A DNA stretch of 51,415 nucleotides from assembly GCF_027587195.1 (NCBI RefSeq), contig NZ_JAPDDP010000053.1, positions 1 to 51,415 on the forward strand. Direction: 5' to 3'. This stretch comes from Solirubrobacter phytolaccae. GTDB lineage: Bacteria; Actinomycetota; Thermoleophilia; Solirubrobacterales; Solirubrobacteraceae. Below, piece after piece: positions 1 through 8,950 of the stretch (positions are counted from its first letter, which is position 1; the number at the start of each line of letters is the position of its first letter). Under the pieces are notes generated by a model, which saw nothing but the letters and a program-made list of their open reading frames with translations, made no database searches and was not told where the DNA came from. Made by a program: the position numbers and the translations under genes.

Positions 1-243
1 CGCGCCGCCCTCGGGCGGGCCGCCGGCACCGGTCGCGTCGGCGCCCGGCGTCGGCACCTCGGGCACGTCACCGCACGGCAGGTCGCCGGCCTGCGCCTGC
101 GCGACCGCCTCGCTGAGCGTCTCCGGCCCGCCGCCGCCCGCGAGCGCCCGGCCCGCGAAGAACGCGATCGCCGCGACCACGATCGCCACCACCGCGACGA
201 TCGCGATCCAGCTGATGCCGCCTTCCTGCACTTCCTCTTCCAT
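1..243 (-). CDS. small single-pass membrane protein, partial (C-terminus beyond the window)
   Basis: The ATG is at 243 and 81 codons are visible before the left edge. The protein starts with an acidic stretch (MEEEVQEGG), then one hydrophobic helix at about residues 10-30, then a Gly-rich hinge and an extracytoplasmic part with a single Cys in LPCGDVPEV. The start is supported by AAAGGA six bases upstream of the ATG. It is the last visible gene of the exporter operon, 11 bp after the DUF5666-like gene, so it probably shares that transcript. I do not recognise the family. No catalytic motif is visible; a membrane-anchored accessory role is a guess. Confidence 0.7.
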   Translation of the reverse strand, partial: MEEEVQEGGISWIAIVAVVAIVVAAIAFFAGRALAGGGGPETLSEAVAQAQAGDLPCGDVPEVPTPGADATGAGGPPEGGA

Positions 244-254
244 CTCGTGTCCTT

Positions 255-734
255 TCATCGACCCGCATTGCTCGCCGTCGCGACGACCGAGGTCGCGACG
301 ACCGTCCCGCTGCTCGCGGTGCGACCCGTGACGACGACCGTGTCGCCCGGGTGGATCTCCTCGGCGTCGGCCACCGCGTTGCGCGAGACCTTCGCCTTCT
401 CGTCCGCGCGCACGCGGATCGTGTTGCCGCTCGCGTCCTGCACGTAGAACGTCGTCCCGTCCACGCTCGCGACCTCGCCGGTCGTCGCGTCGGACTGGGT
501 CTGGCCGCCCTGGCCGCCGCCGGCCGCGCCGCCGAAGCCGCCGGCACCGGGGAACGCGCCCATCCGGCCCGCGCCCGGCGCCGCCGAGTCGCCCTGGGCC
601 TTCTGCACGTGCACCCCGCCCAGGAAGCCCAGCGCGCCGATCGCCACGGCGGCACAGGCGGCGCCCGCGCCGGTCACGAGCCGCCCGCGCGTGCGCACCG
701 GCAGCGGCTCTGAGAGCAAGTCTTCGTCGGTCAT
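255..734 (-). CDS. membrane-anchored DUF5666-like beta-barrel protein
   Basis: The 159-residue protein has one N-terminal membrane segment (about residues 18-40), a Gly/Ala-rich linker, and a C-terminal domain of about 70 residues with the pattern GEVASVDGTTFYVQDASG...IHPGDTVVVTG. This resembles the small OB-like folds annotated as DUF5666, which are extracytoplasmic and of unknown role. AAGGAG overlaps the stop of the permease gene and supports the ATG at 734. It follows the permease by 8 bp, so it is most likely the fourth gene of the exporter operon. Its Gly-rich linker resembles the tail of the adaptor protein in the same operon. Confidence 0.75.
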   Translation of the reverse strand: MTDEDLLSEPLPVRTRGRLVTGAGAACAAVAIGALGFLGGVHVQKAQGDSAAPGAGRMGAFPGAGGFGGAAGGGQGGQTQSDATTGEVASVDGTTFYVQDASGNTIRVRADEKAKVSRNAVADAEEIHPGDTVVVTGRTASSGTVVATSVVATASNAGR

Positions 735-742
735 GTCACTCC

Positions 743-1924
743 TTACTCGAACCGCAGTGCTTCGATCGGGCGCATGCGAGCCGCGCGCCCTGCGGGATAG
801 GTGCCGAAGAACAGGCCGGAGAGCACGGACGCGCCGAACGCGAGCGCGACGCTGTACGCGGCGATCGCCGGCTCTACGCCCGCGATCTCGAACTGGCTGC
901 CGACGATGCCGACGACCACGCCCGTGACGCCGCCGAACGCGCTGATCACGACCGCCTCGGTGAGGAACTGGGCGAGGATGTCCGCGCGCCGCGCGCCGAT
1001 CGCCTTGCGGATGCCGATCTCGCGCGTGCGCTCGGTGACCGAGACGAGCATGATGTTCATCACGCCGATCCCGCCGACGAGCATCGAGATCGCGGCGACG
1101 GCACCGAGGAGCGTCGTGAAGACGTCGGTGGACGCGGTGGCGACCTCGCGGATCGAGCTCTGGTTGATGACCTGGAAGCTGTCCGCGCTCTGCTTGCGCG
1201 TCGTCAGGATCGAGGTCACCTCGGCCTGGGCGGCGTCGAGCACGTCGCCGGACCGCGCCTCGACCGTGATCGAGCTCAAGCCGGACGCGTAGCCGGTGAT
1301 CGCGTCCTGGACGGCGGTCACCGGCGCGAGCGCGACGTCGTCCTGGTCCTGCGTTCCGTTCGAGCCCTTGGACGCCGTCACTCCCACGACCTGGAAGCTC
1401 GTGCCGTTGATGCGCACGCTCTCCCCCACCGGGTCGGCGCCGGAGAACAGGCTCTGCACGACCGTCGGCCCGAGGACGACCACGCGCCGGTGGCGGGACA
1501 CGTCCTCGGCGGTGAACATCGCGCCGCTCTGCAGCTCGTACGAGCGCGTCTGCGCGTAGGCCGGGACGGTGCCGACGACCGAGCTCGGCTCGTAGCTCTC
1601 CTGGCCCGCGAGGAACGTGGTGCCGGTGGCGTTGACGACCGGCGAGACGCGCTTGACGTCCGGCGCGTTGAACTCGTCGGCGAGCGCGTCGGCGTCGCGC
1701 TGGGTGAAGGTGACGTCGCCGCCGAACGCGCGCTGCACGAGCAGGACGTTCGAGCCGAGCGAGTTGATCGACGCCTGGACCTCGTTGCGCGAGCCGTTGC
1801 CGACCGCGACGAGGATGATCACGGCGCTGACGCCGATCGTCATGCCGAGGATCGTCAGGCCGGAGCGCAGCTTGTTCGCCGCGACGCCGCCGAGCGCGAT
1901 CCGGAAGATCTCGCGCGCGCTCAC
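743..1924 (-). CDS. MacB/FtsX-type ABC transporter permease
   Basis: The 393-residue protein has the layout of MacB-type permeases: TM1 near residues 18-42 (SGLTILGMTIGVSAVIIL), a large extracytoplasmic MacB_PCD domain up to about residue 265, then three membrane helices with the family signature RTREIGIRKAIGAR in the loop between them and a final PIEALRFE. These permeases do not form a channel; they transmit ATPase motion to periplasmic or extracellular substrate handling. The GTG start overlaps the stop of the ATPase gene as GTGA, so the two are translationally coupled. The substrate cannot be read from the sequence; lipids, peptides or antibiotics are all possible. Confidence 0.92.
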   Translation of the reverse strand: MSAREIFRIALGGVAANKLRSGLTILGMTIGVSAVIILVAVGNGSRNEVQASINSLGSNVLLVQRAFGGDVTFTQRDADALADEFNAPDVKRVSPVVNATGTTFLAGQESYEPSSVVGTVPAYAQTRSYELQSGAMFTAEDVSRHRRVVVLGPTVVQSLFSGADPVGESVRINGTSFQVVGVTASKGSNGTQDQDDVALAPVTAVQDAITGYASGLSSITVEARSGDVLDAAQAEVTSILTTRKQSADSFQVINQSSIREVATASTDVFTTLLGAVAAISMLVGGIGVMNIMLVSVTERTREIGIRKAIGARRADILAQFLTEAVVISAFGGVTGVVVGIVGSQFEIAGVEPAIAAYSVALAFGASVLSGLFFGTYPAGRAARMRPIEALRFE

Positions 1925-2628
1925 GCCGCGAACGCCTGCTGTGCGGTGTCGGAGAGGACGAGCCCGTCGGCGAGCCGGATCGTGCGCTGCGCCCGCGCGG
2001 CGACGTCCTCCTCGTGCGTGATCAGCACGATCGTCCGGCCGGCGTTGTGCAGGCGCTCGAACACGTCGAGGACCTCGGCCGTCGAGTGCGAGTCGAGGTT
2101 GCCGGTCGGCTCGTCGGCGAGGATCAGCGGCGGGTTGGTGACGAGCGCGCGCGCCACCGCGACGCGCTGCTGCTGGCCGCCGGAGAGCTCGGACGGCTGA
2201 TGGTGCAGTCGCTCGCCCATGCCGACGGTGCGCAGTGCGGCCGCGGCTCGCGCACGACGGGTCGCGCGCGGCACGCCCGCGTAGGTCAGCGGCAGCTCGA
2301 CGTTGGCCAGCGCGGTCGTGCGCGGCACGAGGTTGAAGGCCTGGAAGACGAAGCCGATCTTGCGGTTGCGCAGGTCGGCGAGGTCGTCCTCGGGGATGTC
2401 GCGCACGTCGACGCCGTCCAGCTCGTACCGGCCCGCGGTGGGCGAGTCCAGGCAGCCGAGGATGTGCATGAGCGTCGACTTGCCGGAGCCCGAGCTGCCC
2501 ATCACGGCCACGTAGTCGCCCTGGTCGATCCGCAGCGAGACGCCGCGCAGCGCGTGGACGACGACCTCCTCCGTCACCCGGTACTCGCGCGTGACGTCGC
2601 GCAGATGGATGACCGGACGCTCGCTCAC
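1921..2628 (-). CDS. MacB/LolD-type ABC transporter ATPase
   Basis: The 235-residue ATPase has Walker A GSSGSGKST near residue 40, the Q-loop FVFQAFNLVP, signature LSGGQQQR, Walker B ILADEPTGNLD and the H-loop ITHE. FQAFNL with DEPTGNLDS is typical of the MacB/LolD/FtsE group. It works with the downstream permease and the upstream adaptor. The GTG start at 2628 overlaps the adaptor stop (GTGA), and its own stop overlaps the permease start in the same way, so the three proteins are made as a coupled set. No membrane segment is present, which shows the ATPase and permease are separate here rather than fused as in proteobacterial MacB. Confidence 0.95.
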   Translation of the reverse strand: MSERPVIHLRDVTREYRVTEEVVVHALRGVSLRIDQGDYVAVMGSSGSGKSTLMHILGCLDSPTAGRYELDGVDVRDIPEDDLADLRNRKIGFVFQAFNLVPRTTALANVELPLTYAGVPRATRRARAAAALRTVGMGERLHHQPSELSGGQQQRVAVARALVTNPPLILADEPTGNLDSHSTAEVLDVFERLHNAGRTIVLITHEEDVAARAQRTIRLADGLVLSDTAQQAFAA

Positions 2629-4175
2629 GGCCCGCCCCGCGCGCCGCCGAACCCGCCGGCCGGAGGTGTGAAGCCACCGCCGCCGCCTGCGCCACCGAAG
2701 CCGCCTCGCGCACCACCCGCGCCGCCGCCGAGGCCGCCCGCGCCCCCGAGACCCTGACGCTGCTGCCCGGTGCCCTGCGCGTTGGTCACGGCGCCCTGGA
2801 TCGCGCTCGTGGAGGTGATCACGACCTTCTCGCCGGCCTCGAGGCCGCTCACGACCTCGGTCATGCTCTCCCCCACGACGCCCGTCTGGACGCGGCGCGT
2901 CTCGCGCCGGCCATTGCTGTCGACGGTGACGGAGGAGCCGCGCAGCGCCTGGCTCGGCACCGCGATGCCGGTCGCGCGGTCGACGACGATGTCCGCCGTC
3001 GCGCTCATCCCGGCGCGGATGCCGTCCGCGGACTGGTCGAGCGTGACCACGACCGGGTAGCTCACCGAGCCGCTGTCGCTCGAGCTCGAGAGCACGCCGA
3101 CGCTCGTGACCTTGCCCGCGACCTGCTCGTCGGACGCCGCGTTGACGGCGACCGTGACGGACTGGCCGACCTCGACCTTGCCGATGTCGGCCTCGCTGAG
3201 TCCGACCTCCATCTTCAGGCGCGAGAGCGCGGCGAGGGTGATGAAGCTCGTCGCGGTGGAGCTGGTGTCGCTGCCGCCGCCCGCAGCGGCGCCGGTGCTG
3301 CCGGAGCCCGCGGTGTCGCCGACCGCGCCGGTGAGCGAGGCCACGGTGCCGGCCATCGGCGCGCGCAGGCGCGTGGCCTCCAGCCCGTCCTCGGCCTCGT
3401 CGAGCGCGAGCTCCGCGCTGGCGACCGCGGCCTGGGCGGACTCGACGCTCTGGGCGGAGCCCCCGCCCTGGGTGGAGCCCCCGCCCTGGGTGGCACCGCC
3501 CGAGCCGCCACCGCCGGTCTGGGGGGTAGCGGTGGCGGCCGGGGTGCGCGTGGCCTCCGGGGTGCCGGTGGCCGACGGGGTGGCGCTCGCGGACGGCGCG
3601 GGCGCGGCGGACGGAGCCGGCGCCGCGGAGGGCGCGGGCGTGGCCTGGGCGACGACCGCGATCGCCGTACCGTCGTCCTCGACGGAGGTAGTCGACGCGG
3701 TCGTGGTCGTGGACTCGGCTTCGAGCGCGTCGCTGAGCGCGTCCTGCGCGTCGACGAGGTCGGCCTGCGCCTTCGCGAGCGCGACCCGCGCGCTGCGGTC
3801 GTCGACGCGGGCGAGCAGCTCGCCCTTGCTGACGTGCGCCCCCTCGGAGGTATAGATCTTCGTGATCCGGCCGCTCGTGGCGAAGTCGAGCTCGGCCTGG
3901 CGGGCCGGCTCGAGGTTGCCGCTGCCGGACACCACGGTCTCGATCACGCCGCGCGCGACCGTGACGGTCCGCTCGGACACCTGCACGCCGGCGCTCTCGC
4001 TGCCGATACTCAGCACCGCCGCGACCACCGCCGCCGCGGCCAGCACGGCCAAAATCCCGGTGAGCGCGCCTGGCCGGCGCTTGCCGGAACGACGCCGACG
4101 GCGACGCGGCAGCGCCACCTTCGGCCCACGGACCTTCATCGCCGCTCGCGGGCGTTGCTTCGACCTCGTCGCCAT
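2625..4175 (-). CDS. membrane fusion protein (HlyD/MacA-like adaptor)
   Basis: The 516-residue protein has a very basic N-terminus, one membrane anchor (about residues 37-58), a barrel/lipoyl half ending near AHVSKGELLARVDD, a helical hairpin around residues 115-265 that is interrupted by a long Thr/Ala/Pro/Gly-rich low-complexity stretch, the second lipoyl half (LRAPMAGTVASL), then beta-barrel and membrane-proximal domains (GMSATADIVVD, VPSQALRG). The tail is nearly pure Gly/Ala/Phe. It is the first gene of the exporter operon. The 114-bp gap to the divergent kelch gene holds only a short hairpin (GACCG...CGGTC, 4176-4191) next to the start codon; I see no clear Shine-Dalgarno sequence. Confidence 0.9.
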   Translation of the reverse strand: MATRSKQRPRAAMKVRGPKVALPRRRRRRSGKRRPGALTGILAVLAAAAVVAAVLSIGSESAGVQVSERTVTVARGVIETVVSGSGNLEPARQAELDFATSGRITKIYTSEGAHVSKGELLARVDDRSARVALAKAQADLVDAQDALSDALEAESTTTTASTTSVEDDGTAIAVVAQATPAPSAAPAPSAAPAPSASATPSATGTPEATRTPAATATPQTGGGGSGGATQGGGSTQGGGSAQSVESAQAAVASAELALDEAEDGLEATRLRAPMAGTVASLTGAVGDTAGSGSTGAAAGGGSDTSSTATSFITLAALSRLKMEVGLSEADIGKVEVGQSVTVAVNAASDEQVAGKVTSVGVLSSSSDSGSVSYPVVVTLDQSADGIRAGMSATADIVVDRATGIAVPSQALRGSSVTVDSNGRRETRRVQTGVVGESMTEVVSGLEAGEKVVITSTSAIQGAVTNAQGTGQQRQGLGGAGGLGGGAGGARGGFGGAGGGGGFTPPAGGFGGARGGP

Positions 4176-4289
4176 GACCGCGAAAACGGTCGCGGGGCAA
4201 GCGAAGAGGAGATGAAGAGTTCCCTACGAGTTCACGCTCGACATCTGTTCGGTTGAGCTTCTCTGAGCGGTGGCTTCAATACGCCGCAC

Positions 4290-5651
4290 ATGACAGGACG
4301 GACCCTGACGCTCACGGTGCTCGCCTTCGCGGCGCTCGCCTCCCCCGCCTCGGCGAACTTCAACCAGTGGTCGCTCGCCGGGCGGATGCCCTCCACGACG
4401 ACGCAACCCGCGATCGCCGTGCTGCCCGACGGGCAAGCGCTCGTGGCGGGCGGTCAGGCCCCCGGGGCGCTGATGACGGCGGCGCTGTTCGACCCGCGAG
4501 CGAACGCCTGGTCACCGGCGGCGCCGATGCGCTCCGCCCGTTCTGCGCCGACCGCGACCACGCTGCCCGGCGGCGGCGTCCTGGTCGCCGGCGGCACGAC
4601 CGCCGACCTCTACGCGGGCGGCGTGTGGACCGCGGCGGGAACGCTGAACGTGATCCGCTCCCGGCACGCCGCGGTCGCGCTCGCCGACGGCCGTGTGCTC
4701 GTCGTCGGCGGTGACGGGACCAGTGCACCGGACAAGGGCGCCGAGGTCTGGACGGGCGCCGCGTGGGCGCTCACCGCGCCGGTCAACGCCGTCCGCGTCC
4801 GTCCCGCGATCGCCCGCCTGCGCGACGGCACGGTGCTCGTCGCGGGCGGCACGAGCGGCGGCGCGGCGGTCGCGAGCGCCGAGCTCTACGACCCGGCCGC
4901 GAACGCGTGGACGCCGGTGGCCGCGATGGCCGAGGCGCGCGCCGGAGCCGGCGCCGCGCTGCTGCCGGACGGGCGCGTGCTCGTCACCGGCGGCACGACC
5001 CGCACGACCGAGATCTTCGACCCGGCGACGCGCGCGTGGACGCGCGGCGCCGACCTCACCAAGGCGCGCTCGAGCTCCGTCCTCGCCGCGCTCAGCGACG
5101 GACGCGTGGCGATCGTGGGTGACCTCACCGCCGAGGTCTTCGACCCGGCGCGCGGCACGTGGGCGCTCACCGGCGAGCTCGCGCTCCCGCGCTCCGGCCA
5201 CGCCGCCATCGGGCTGAGCGACAACACGCTGCTCGTCGCGGGCGGCAACAGCACGTGGGCCTGGGCCGAGCGGTTCATCCCGGCGCCGCTCACGCCGCCG
5301 GTCGACACGCCGATCCCGAACTCCCCCGGCACCGTCGACCCCCAGCCTGACCCCCGCGCGGGCAAGCCGACCGGCGCCCGCGGCACGCTGAAGTTCCTGG
5401 GCCCGCTGCCCAAGCGCGCGAGCGGCGGTCAGCTCACCGTCAAGCTGCGCTGCGCCGGCGGTCCGTGCGGCGACACGCTCGTCCTGCGCCGGTCCGGCAA
5501 GCGCCTGGCGAGCAAGGCCTTCTCGGTCCGCGAAGGCGGCACGGTGATCGTGCGGCTCAAGCTGAAGGCCAAGCTCCCCAAGCGCGCGACGGGCGTCCAG
5601 TACGCGCTCACCCGCCAGAAGCTGACGGTCGCGGGGAAGCTCAAGCGGTAG
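4290..5651 (+). CDS. secreted kelch-repeat (beta-propeller) protein
   Basis: The 453-residue protein begins with a signal peptide (cleavage likely after ASPASA, near residue 22). Seven repeats follow, each with a LPDGRVLVAGG-like core: AVLPDGQALVAGG, TLPGGGVLVAGG, ALADGRVLVVGG, RLRDGTVLVAGG, LLPDGRVLVTGG, ALSDGRVAIVGD and GLSDNTLLVAGG. That number fits one seven-bladed propeller. A Pro-rich linker near residue 335 leads to a C-terminal beta domain of about 90 residues with a Cys pair (LRCAGGPCGD). Kelch propellers of this kind bind sugars or proteins outside the cell; no galactose-oxidase copper domain is present. It stands alone, divergent from the exporter operon. Confidence 0.88.
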   Translation: MTGRTLTLTVLAFAALASPASANFNQWSLAGRMPSTTTQPAIAVLPDGQALVAGGQAPGALMTAALFDPRANAWSPAAPMRSARSAPTATTLPGGGVLVAGGTTADLYAGGVWTAAGTLNVIRSRHAAVALADGRVLVVGGDGTSAPDKGAEVWTGAAWALTAPVNAVRVRPAIARLRDGTVLVAGGTSGGAAVASAELYDPAANAWTPVAAMAEARAGAGAALLPDGRVLVTGGTTRTTEIFDPATRAWTRGADLTKARSSSVLAALSDGRVAIVGDLTAEVFDPARGTWALTGELALPRSGHAAIGLSDNTLLVAGGNSTWAWAERFIPAPLTPPVDTPIPNSPGTVDPQPDPRAGKPTGARGTLKFLGPLPKRASGGQLTVKLRCAGGPCGDTLVLRRSGKRLASKAFSVREGGTVIVRLKLKAKLPKRATGVQYALTRQKLTVAGKLKR

Positions 5652-5677
5652 CGGTTCTGTGCGAGGCTTCGGCGAGC

Positions 5678-6049
5678 ATGCTCCAGCACGTCACGCTTGA
5701 AGTCGCCCCCGACAAGGTCCGAGACTGCGTCGCCTTCTGGGCGCTGCTCGGCTTCGACGAGATGGACCCGCCGCCGCTGCTGCGCGACCGCTTCACGTGG
5801 GTCCAGCGCGAGGGCACGCAGATCCACTTCGTCCCGACCGACGACCCGACGCAGCCCGCCCGCGAGGGCCACGTCGCGATCGTCGCGCCCGACTACCAGG
5901 ACGTGCTGCGCGCGATGGCCGAGCGCGACGTGCCGATGCGCGAGGGCACGAACGCGTGGAACGCGCCGCGGACGTTCGTGCGCGACCCCGCCGGGCACCA
6001 GGTGGAGATCATGTCCGCGCCGCCGCACCCGCCCTGGCCGGGCGAGTGA
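5678..6049 (+). CDS. VOC (glyoxalase/dioxygenase fold) family protein
   Basis: The 123-residue protein has the vicinal-oxygen-chelate pattern: an opening MLQHVTLEVAPDKVRDCVAFWALLGF, a middle GHVAIVAPDYQDVLRAMAERDV and the closing FVRDPAGHQVEIM, whose Glu is the usual last metal ligand. The first ligand position is His4 (LQHVTLEV). The start is the ATG at 5678, because reading further upstream runs into the kelch gene. The gene lies 26 bp after the kelch gene and may be co-transcribed with it. The family includes glyoxalases, resistance proteins and ring-cleaving dioxygenases; the substrate cannot be assigned here. Confidence 0.85.
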   Translation: MLQHVTLEVAPDKVRDCVAFWALLGFDEMDPPPLLRDRFTWVQREGTQIHFVPTDDPTQPAREGHVAIVAPDYQDVLRAMAERDVPMREGTNAWNAPRTFVRDPAGHQVEIMSAPPHPPWPGE

Positions 6050-6067
6050 CGGCGGCGCGAACACCGA

Positions 6068-8860
6068 CTACGGGTTGGTCGTGCTGAGCGTGAACGTCAG
6101 CGTCTTGCTGTAGCTGCCGGTCCGCAGCGCGTCGGTGCGCTTGATCAGCTGCTTGAACGTGACGTCCACGTTCTCGTTGCTGGTCGGGCCGGACCACGTC
6201 GCCTTCGAGAACGCCACCTGCAGCGGCTCGGGCAGGCTGAACGCGCCGTTGGTCAGGAAGCCGGGCTCGGAGACGCTGAGCGTCGCGTCACCCGCGGTGG
6301 AGATCACGCTGGCCTTGGTGGTCGCCGTGTACTCCCGGTCGACGCCGGGCGTGAACGCGCCGAACGTCGCCGGGCCGCTCAGGCCGAGCGCGAGCGTCGC
6401 GGGCACGGTGCCGCCGATCGTGCCGGGCGTGTCCTTGGCGACCGTCAGGCGCGGCGCGGTGTCCGGCGCGAGGTGGCCCTTGCCGCCGAGCTGCTGCTCG
6501 AGCGCGTAGCCGAAGCCGAGCATCTTCGCGTCCTCGAACGCGCGGCCGACGAACTGGATCGAGATCGGGTCGCCGTGCGGGTTGGCGCCGATCGGGAGCA
6601 CCAGGGTCGGCAGGCCGACGTTGGACGTGAGCACGCCGCTGTTGCGGTCGCTCGACAGCGTCTGCGCGCCGTCGTTGTCGTAGACGTCCGAGCGGAAGCC
6701 CGGGTAGACGACGGCGTCGACGTTGTTCGTGTCCATCCAGGTCTTGATCCGCGCCTTGTACTCGTCGCGGTTGAGCATGATCGCCTGGTTGTCGGCGGCC
6801 GTCAGGCGGGCGCGCGCGGCGACCGTCTGGCGGTTGTACGGGAGCACCTTCGGCGAGCTCAGGATCTCGCTCGCGGTCTTGTACGGCGGGTTCTCGTGCA
6901 GGTCGAAGTACTGCTGCCAGCCCTCCTCCGCGCGGTTGCCGGACAGGGTCGGGCCGCTCGGGCCGCTCGGCGGGTTCGTGGTCAGCTCGACCATCGTCGC
7001 GCCCGCGGCCGTGATGTCGGCGAACTTGGCCATGACCGCCTCGACCGTGCCGTCGGCCTGGCCGTAGCTGCCGGCGCTGGTGAACGAGCTCGGGATGTAG
7101 CCGATCCGCTTGCCCTTGAGCGCGTCCTTGTCGAGCGCGACCTTCCAGTCGGCGGGGCGCTTGGCGTCCGCGTCGGCGTGGACGGTGGCGATGTCGTCCG
7201 GGTCGGTGCCCGTCGTGACGTTCAGGATCCGGGCGATGTCGCTCGTGGTGCGCGCGATCGGGCCCGCGAAGTCCTGCAGCCACGTGAGCGGCATGACGCC
7301 GGCGCCGGAGGCGATGCCGTCCGTGCCGCGCAGGGTCACCAGCGAGGCGCCGGTGGACGGCGCGTACAGGGACACGCCGGTCTGCGAACCCATGCCGAAG
7401 CCGGCGAGGGACGTCGCGACGGCGACGGCGCTACCACCGCTCGACCCCAGGGAGGTCTTGGACGGCTTGAACGCGTTCCAGACCATGCCGTAGCCGGACT
7501 CGCTGTAGGAGCCGGAGTTGGCGAACTCGGACAGGTTGCCCTTGCCGAGGATGATCGCGCCCGCGTCACGCAGGCGCTTGACCTGACCGGCGTCGCGCTT
7601 GGGCTGCCAGCCCTCGAACGCGAGGCTGCCGTCCGTGGTCGGCATGTCCTTGGTGTCGTAGAGGTCCTTGATGATCACCGGCACGCCGAGCAGGTCGCTC
7701 TTGACGCCCTGCGCGCGGGCGACGTCGGCCGCCTGCGCCTGCGCCAGCGCGTCCTTGGCGACGGTGATGAAGGCGTGGAAGCCGAACTGGCCCTGGTCGT
7801 AGGCCGCGATCCGGTCCAGGTACGCGCGCGTGATCTCGACCGAGGTCGTCAGACCGCTCGCCATGTCGTTCGCGAGCTGCGTGATCGACTTGTCGACCAC
7901 GTCGTAGCCGGACGCCGTCGTCTTGAGCTTCGCGTCGGGCAGCGCGGGGACGGCCGGCAGCGGCGTCGTCGCGCAGTCCTGGGCGAGCGTGAAGTTGGTG
8001 ACCGTGCACAGCGCGCTCGCGCTGAGGCCGGTGAGGTCGGGCGTGCCCGACAGGGTCGCCGCCGCGGCGCCCACCGCCGACGTCTGCGCGCCGATCGTCG
8101 CGGTCGTCTCCGTGCGGCCCGCGACCACGTAGCGCAGGAGCGACTTGGTCTGGCCCGGAGCGAGCGTGATCGTGTTGCGGTAGCCGTAGAAGTTCGACTC
8201 CAGGCCGGCCGCGGGCAGCGCCGCGCCGAACGGGTCGCGCTGGAAGTTGCCCGTGCCCTGCTGGGTGCCGGTGACGACCGCGCTCGGGCCGCGCGAGCTG
8301 ACGCCCGCCGCGTTCGGCGAGTTGATCGAGACCCACGTGTCCGCGTTGTCGATCGCCGCGTCACCCGAGGAGGTCGAAGCGACCTTGCTCTGGTTGTTCG
8401 TGGTGTTCAGGCCGGCGGTGCCGCCGAAGCTGACGTCGACCGTGATCGTGCGGCCCGTCGTGTTCGCGAACGTGTCCAGCCAGCGCGTCCAGTTGCCCGG
8501 CTTGGAGACCTTGATCGTGCGGCTGATGGCCACGCCGCCGAGGCCGACGGGCGTCGTCGTCGCGAACGAGTCCTCCCCGTCGAACGCGAGCCCGAAGCCG
8601 CGCATCAGCTCGCCGTTGAGCCGCCCGGTCGGATCGGTCGCGGGGACGTCGGCGACCTTGACGCGGATGCCGCCGAACCCGTAGAAGGCGTTGTCGCTGA
8701 TCGCGCGGATGCTGCCGGTGTCCAGGATCGGCGGCGCCGCGTCGTGGATCTGCCAGTTCGCGCCGTTGGCCGTCGTGACCGTGTTGACCGCGCCCGCGGG
8801 CGAGGCGGCGACGAGCGCTGCCGCAGCCGCCAGCGGAAGCGCGCTGATAGAGCGTTTCAA
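6068..8860 (-). CDS. secreted amidase-signature enzyme with large flanking domains
   Basis: The 930-residue protein has a signal peptide (about residues 1-24), an N-terminal region of about 285 residues rich in beta structure, the amidase-signature core (about 318-800) and a C-terminal beta domain. The Ser-cisSer-Lys triad is readable: Lys398 in PVIIKDLYD, the serines at 473/474 in LGSSGGSAV, and the nucleophile Ser497 in GSQTGVSLYAPS. The last motif differs from the usual GSDTGGSIR. The N-terminal part has two Cys (CTVTNFTLAQDC) that could pair. The TTG start is chosen because GAGGGA lies just upstream. It probably hydrolyses an amide outside the cell; plant or peptide amidases are the closest kinds. 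It stands as a single gene. Confidence 0.9.
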   Translation of the reverse strand: MKRSISALPLAAAAALVAASPAGAVNTVTTANGANWQIHDAAPPILDTGSIRAISDNAFYGFGGIRVKVADVPATDPTGRLNGELMRGFGLAFDGEDSFATTTPVGLGGVAISRTIKVSKPGNWTRWLDTFANTTGRTITVDVSFGGTAGLNTTNNQSKVASTSSGDAAIDNADTWVSINSPNAAGVSSRGPSAVVTGTQQGTGNFQRDPFGAALPAAGLESNFYGYRNTITLAPGQTKSLLRYVVAGRTETTATIGAQTSAVGAAAATLSGTPDLTGLSASALCTVTNFTLAQDCATTPLPAVPALPDAKLKTTASGYDVVDKSITQLANDMASGLTTSVEITRAYLDRIAAYDQGQFGFHAFITVAKDALAQAQAADVARAQGVKSDLLGVPVIIKDLYDTKDMPTTDGSLAFEGWQPKRDAGQVKRLRDAGAIILGKGNLSEFANSGSYSESGYGMVWNAFKPSKTSLGSSGGSAVAVATSLAGFGMGSQTGVSLYAPSTGASLVTLRGTDGIASGAGVMPLTWLQDFAGPIARTTSDIARILNVTTGTDPDDIATVHADADAKRPADWKVALDKDALKGKRIGYIPSSFTSAGSYGQADGTVEAVMAKFADITAAGATMVELTTNPPSGPSGPTLSGNRAEEGWQQYFDLHENPPYKTASEILSSPKVLPYNRQTVAARARLTAADNQAIMLNRDEYKARIKTWMDTNNVDAVVYPGFRSDVYDNDGAQTLSSDRNSGVLTSNVGLPTLVLPIGANPHGDPISIQFVGRAFEDAKMLGFGYALEQQLGGKGHLAPDTAPRLTVAKDTPGTIGGTVPATLALGLSGPATFGAFTPGVDREYTATTKASVISTAGDATLSVSEPGFLTNGAFSLPEPLQVAFSKATWSGPTSNENVDVTFKQLIKRTDALRTGSYSKTLTFTLSTTNP

Positions 8861-8908
8861 AGAGTTCCCTCTCTTCAGTTGGACCCGCCGTCGATCCTGT
8901 ACGGCGGA

Positions 8909-8931
8909 GGCGGTCGTCTGTATGGACCGCC
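8909..8931. terminator. stem-loop between the secreted-protein gene and the amidase gene
   Basis: GGCGGTC (8909-8915) pairs perfectly with GACCGCC (8925-8931) across a 9-nt loop. It lies just beyond the stop of the amidase's upstream minus-strand neighbour (stop at 8951), so it could end that transcript. There is no T-tract, as is usual in such GC-rich genomes. A role in the amidase leader is the alternative. Confidence 0.4.
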
Positions 8932-8950
8932 GGTCGGAATCAGCCGCGTC

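Noticed and set aside
68-655. Long open frames rich in Arg, Ala and Pro opposite or out of frame with the real genes, here and throughout the window
   Set aside because: They are by-products of the high GC content. Their composition is unlike real proteins and they overlap well-supported genes.
4176-4191. Short hairpin GACCG-CGAAAA-CGGTC next to the adaptor start codon as a riboswitch or operator
   Set aside because: Five-base arms are expected often in such GC-rich DNA; no further structure or motif supports it.
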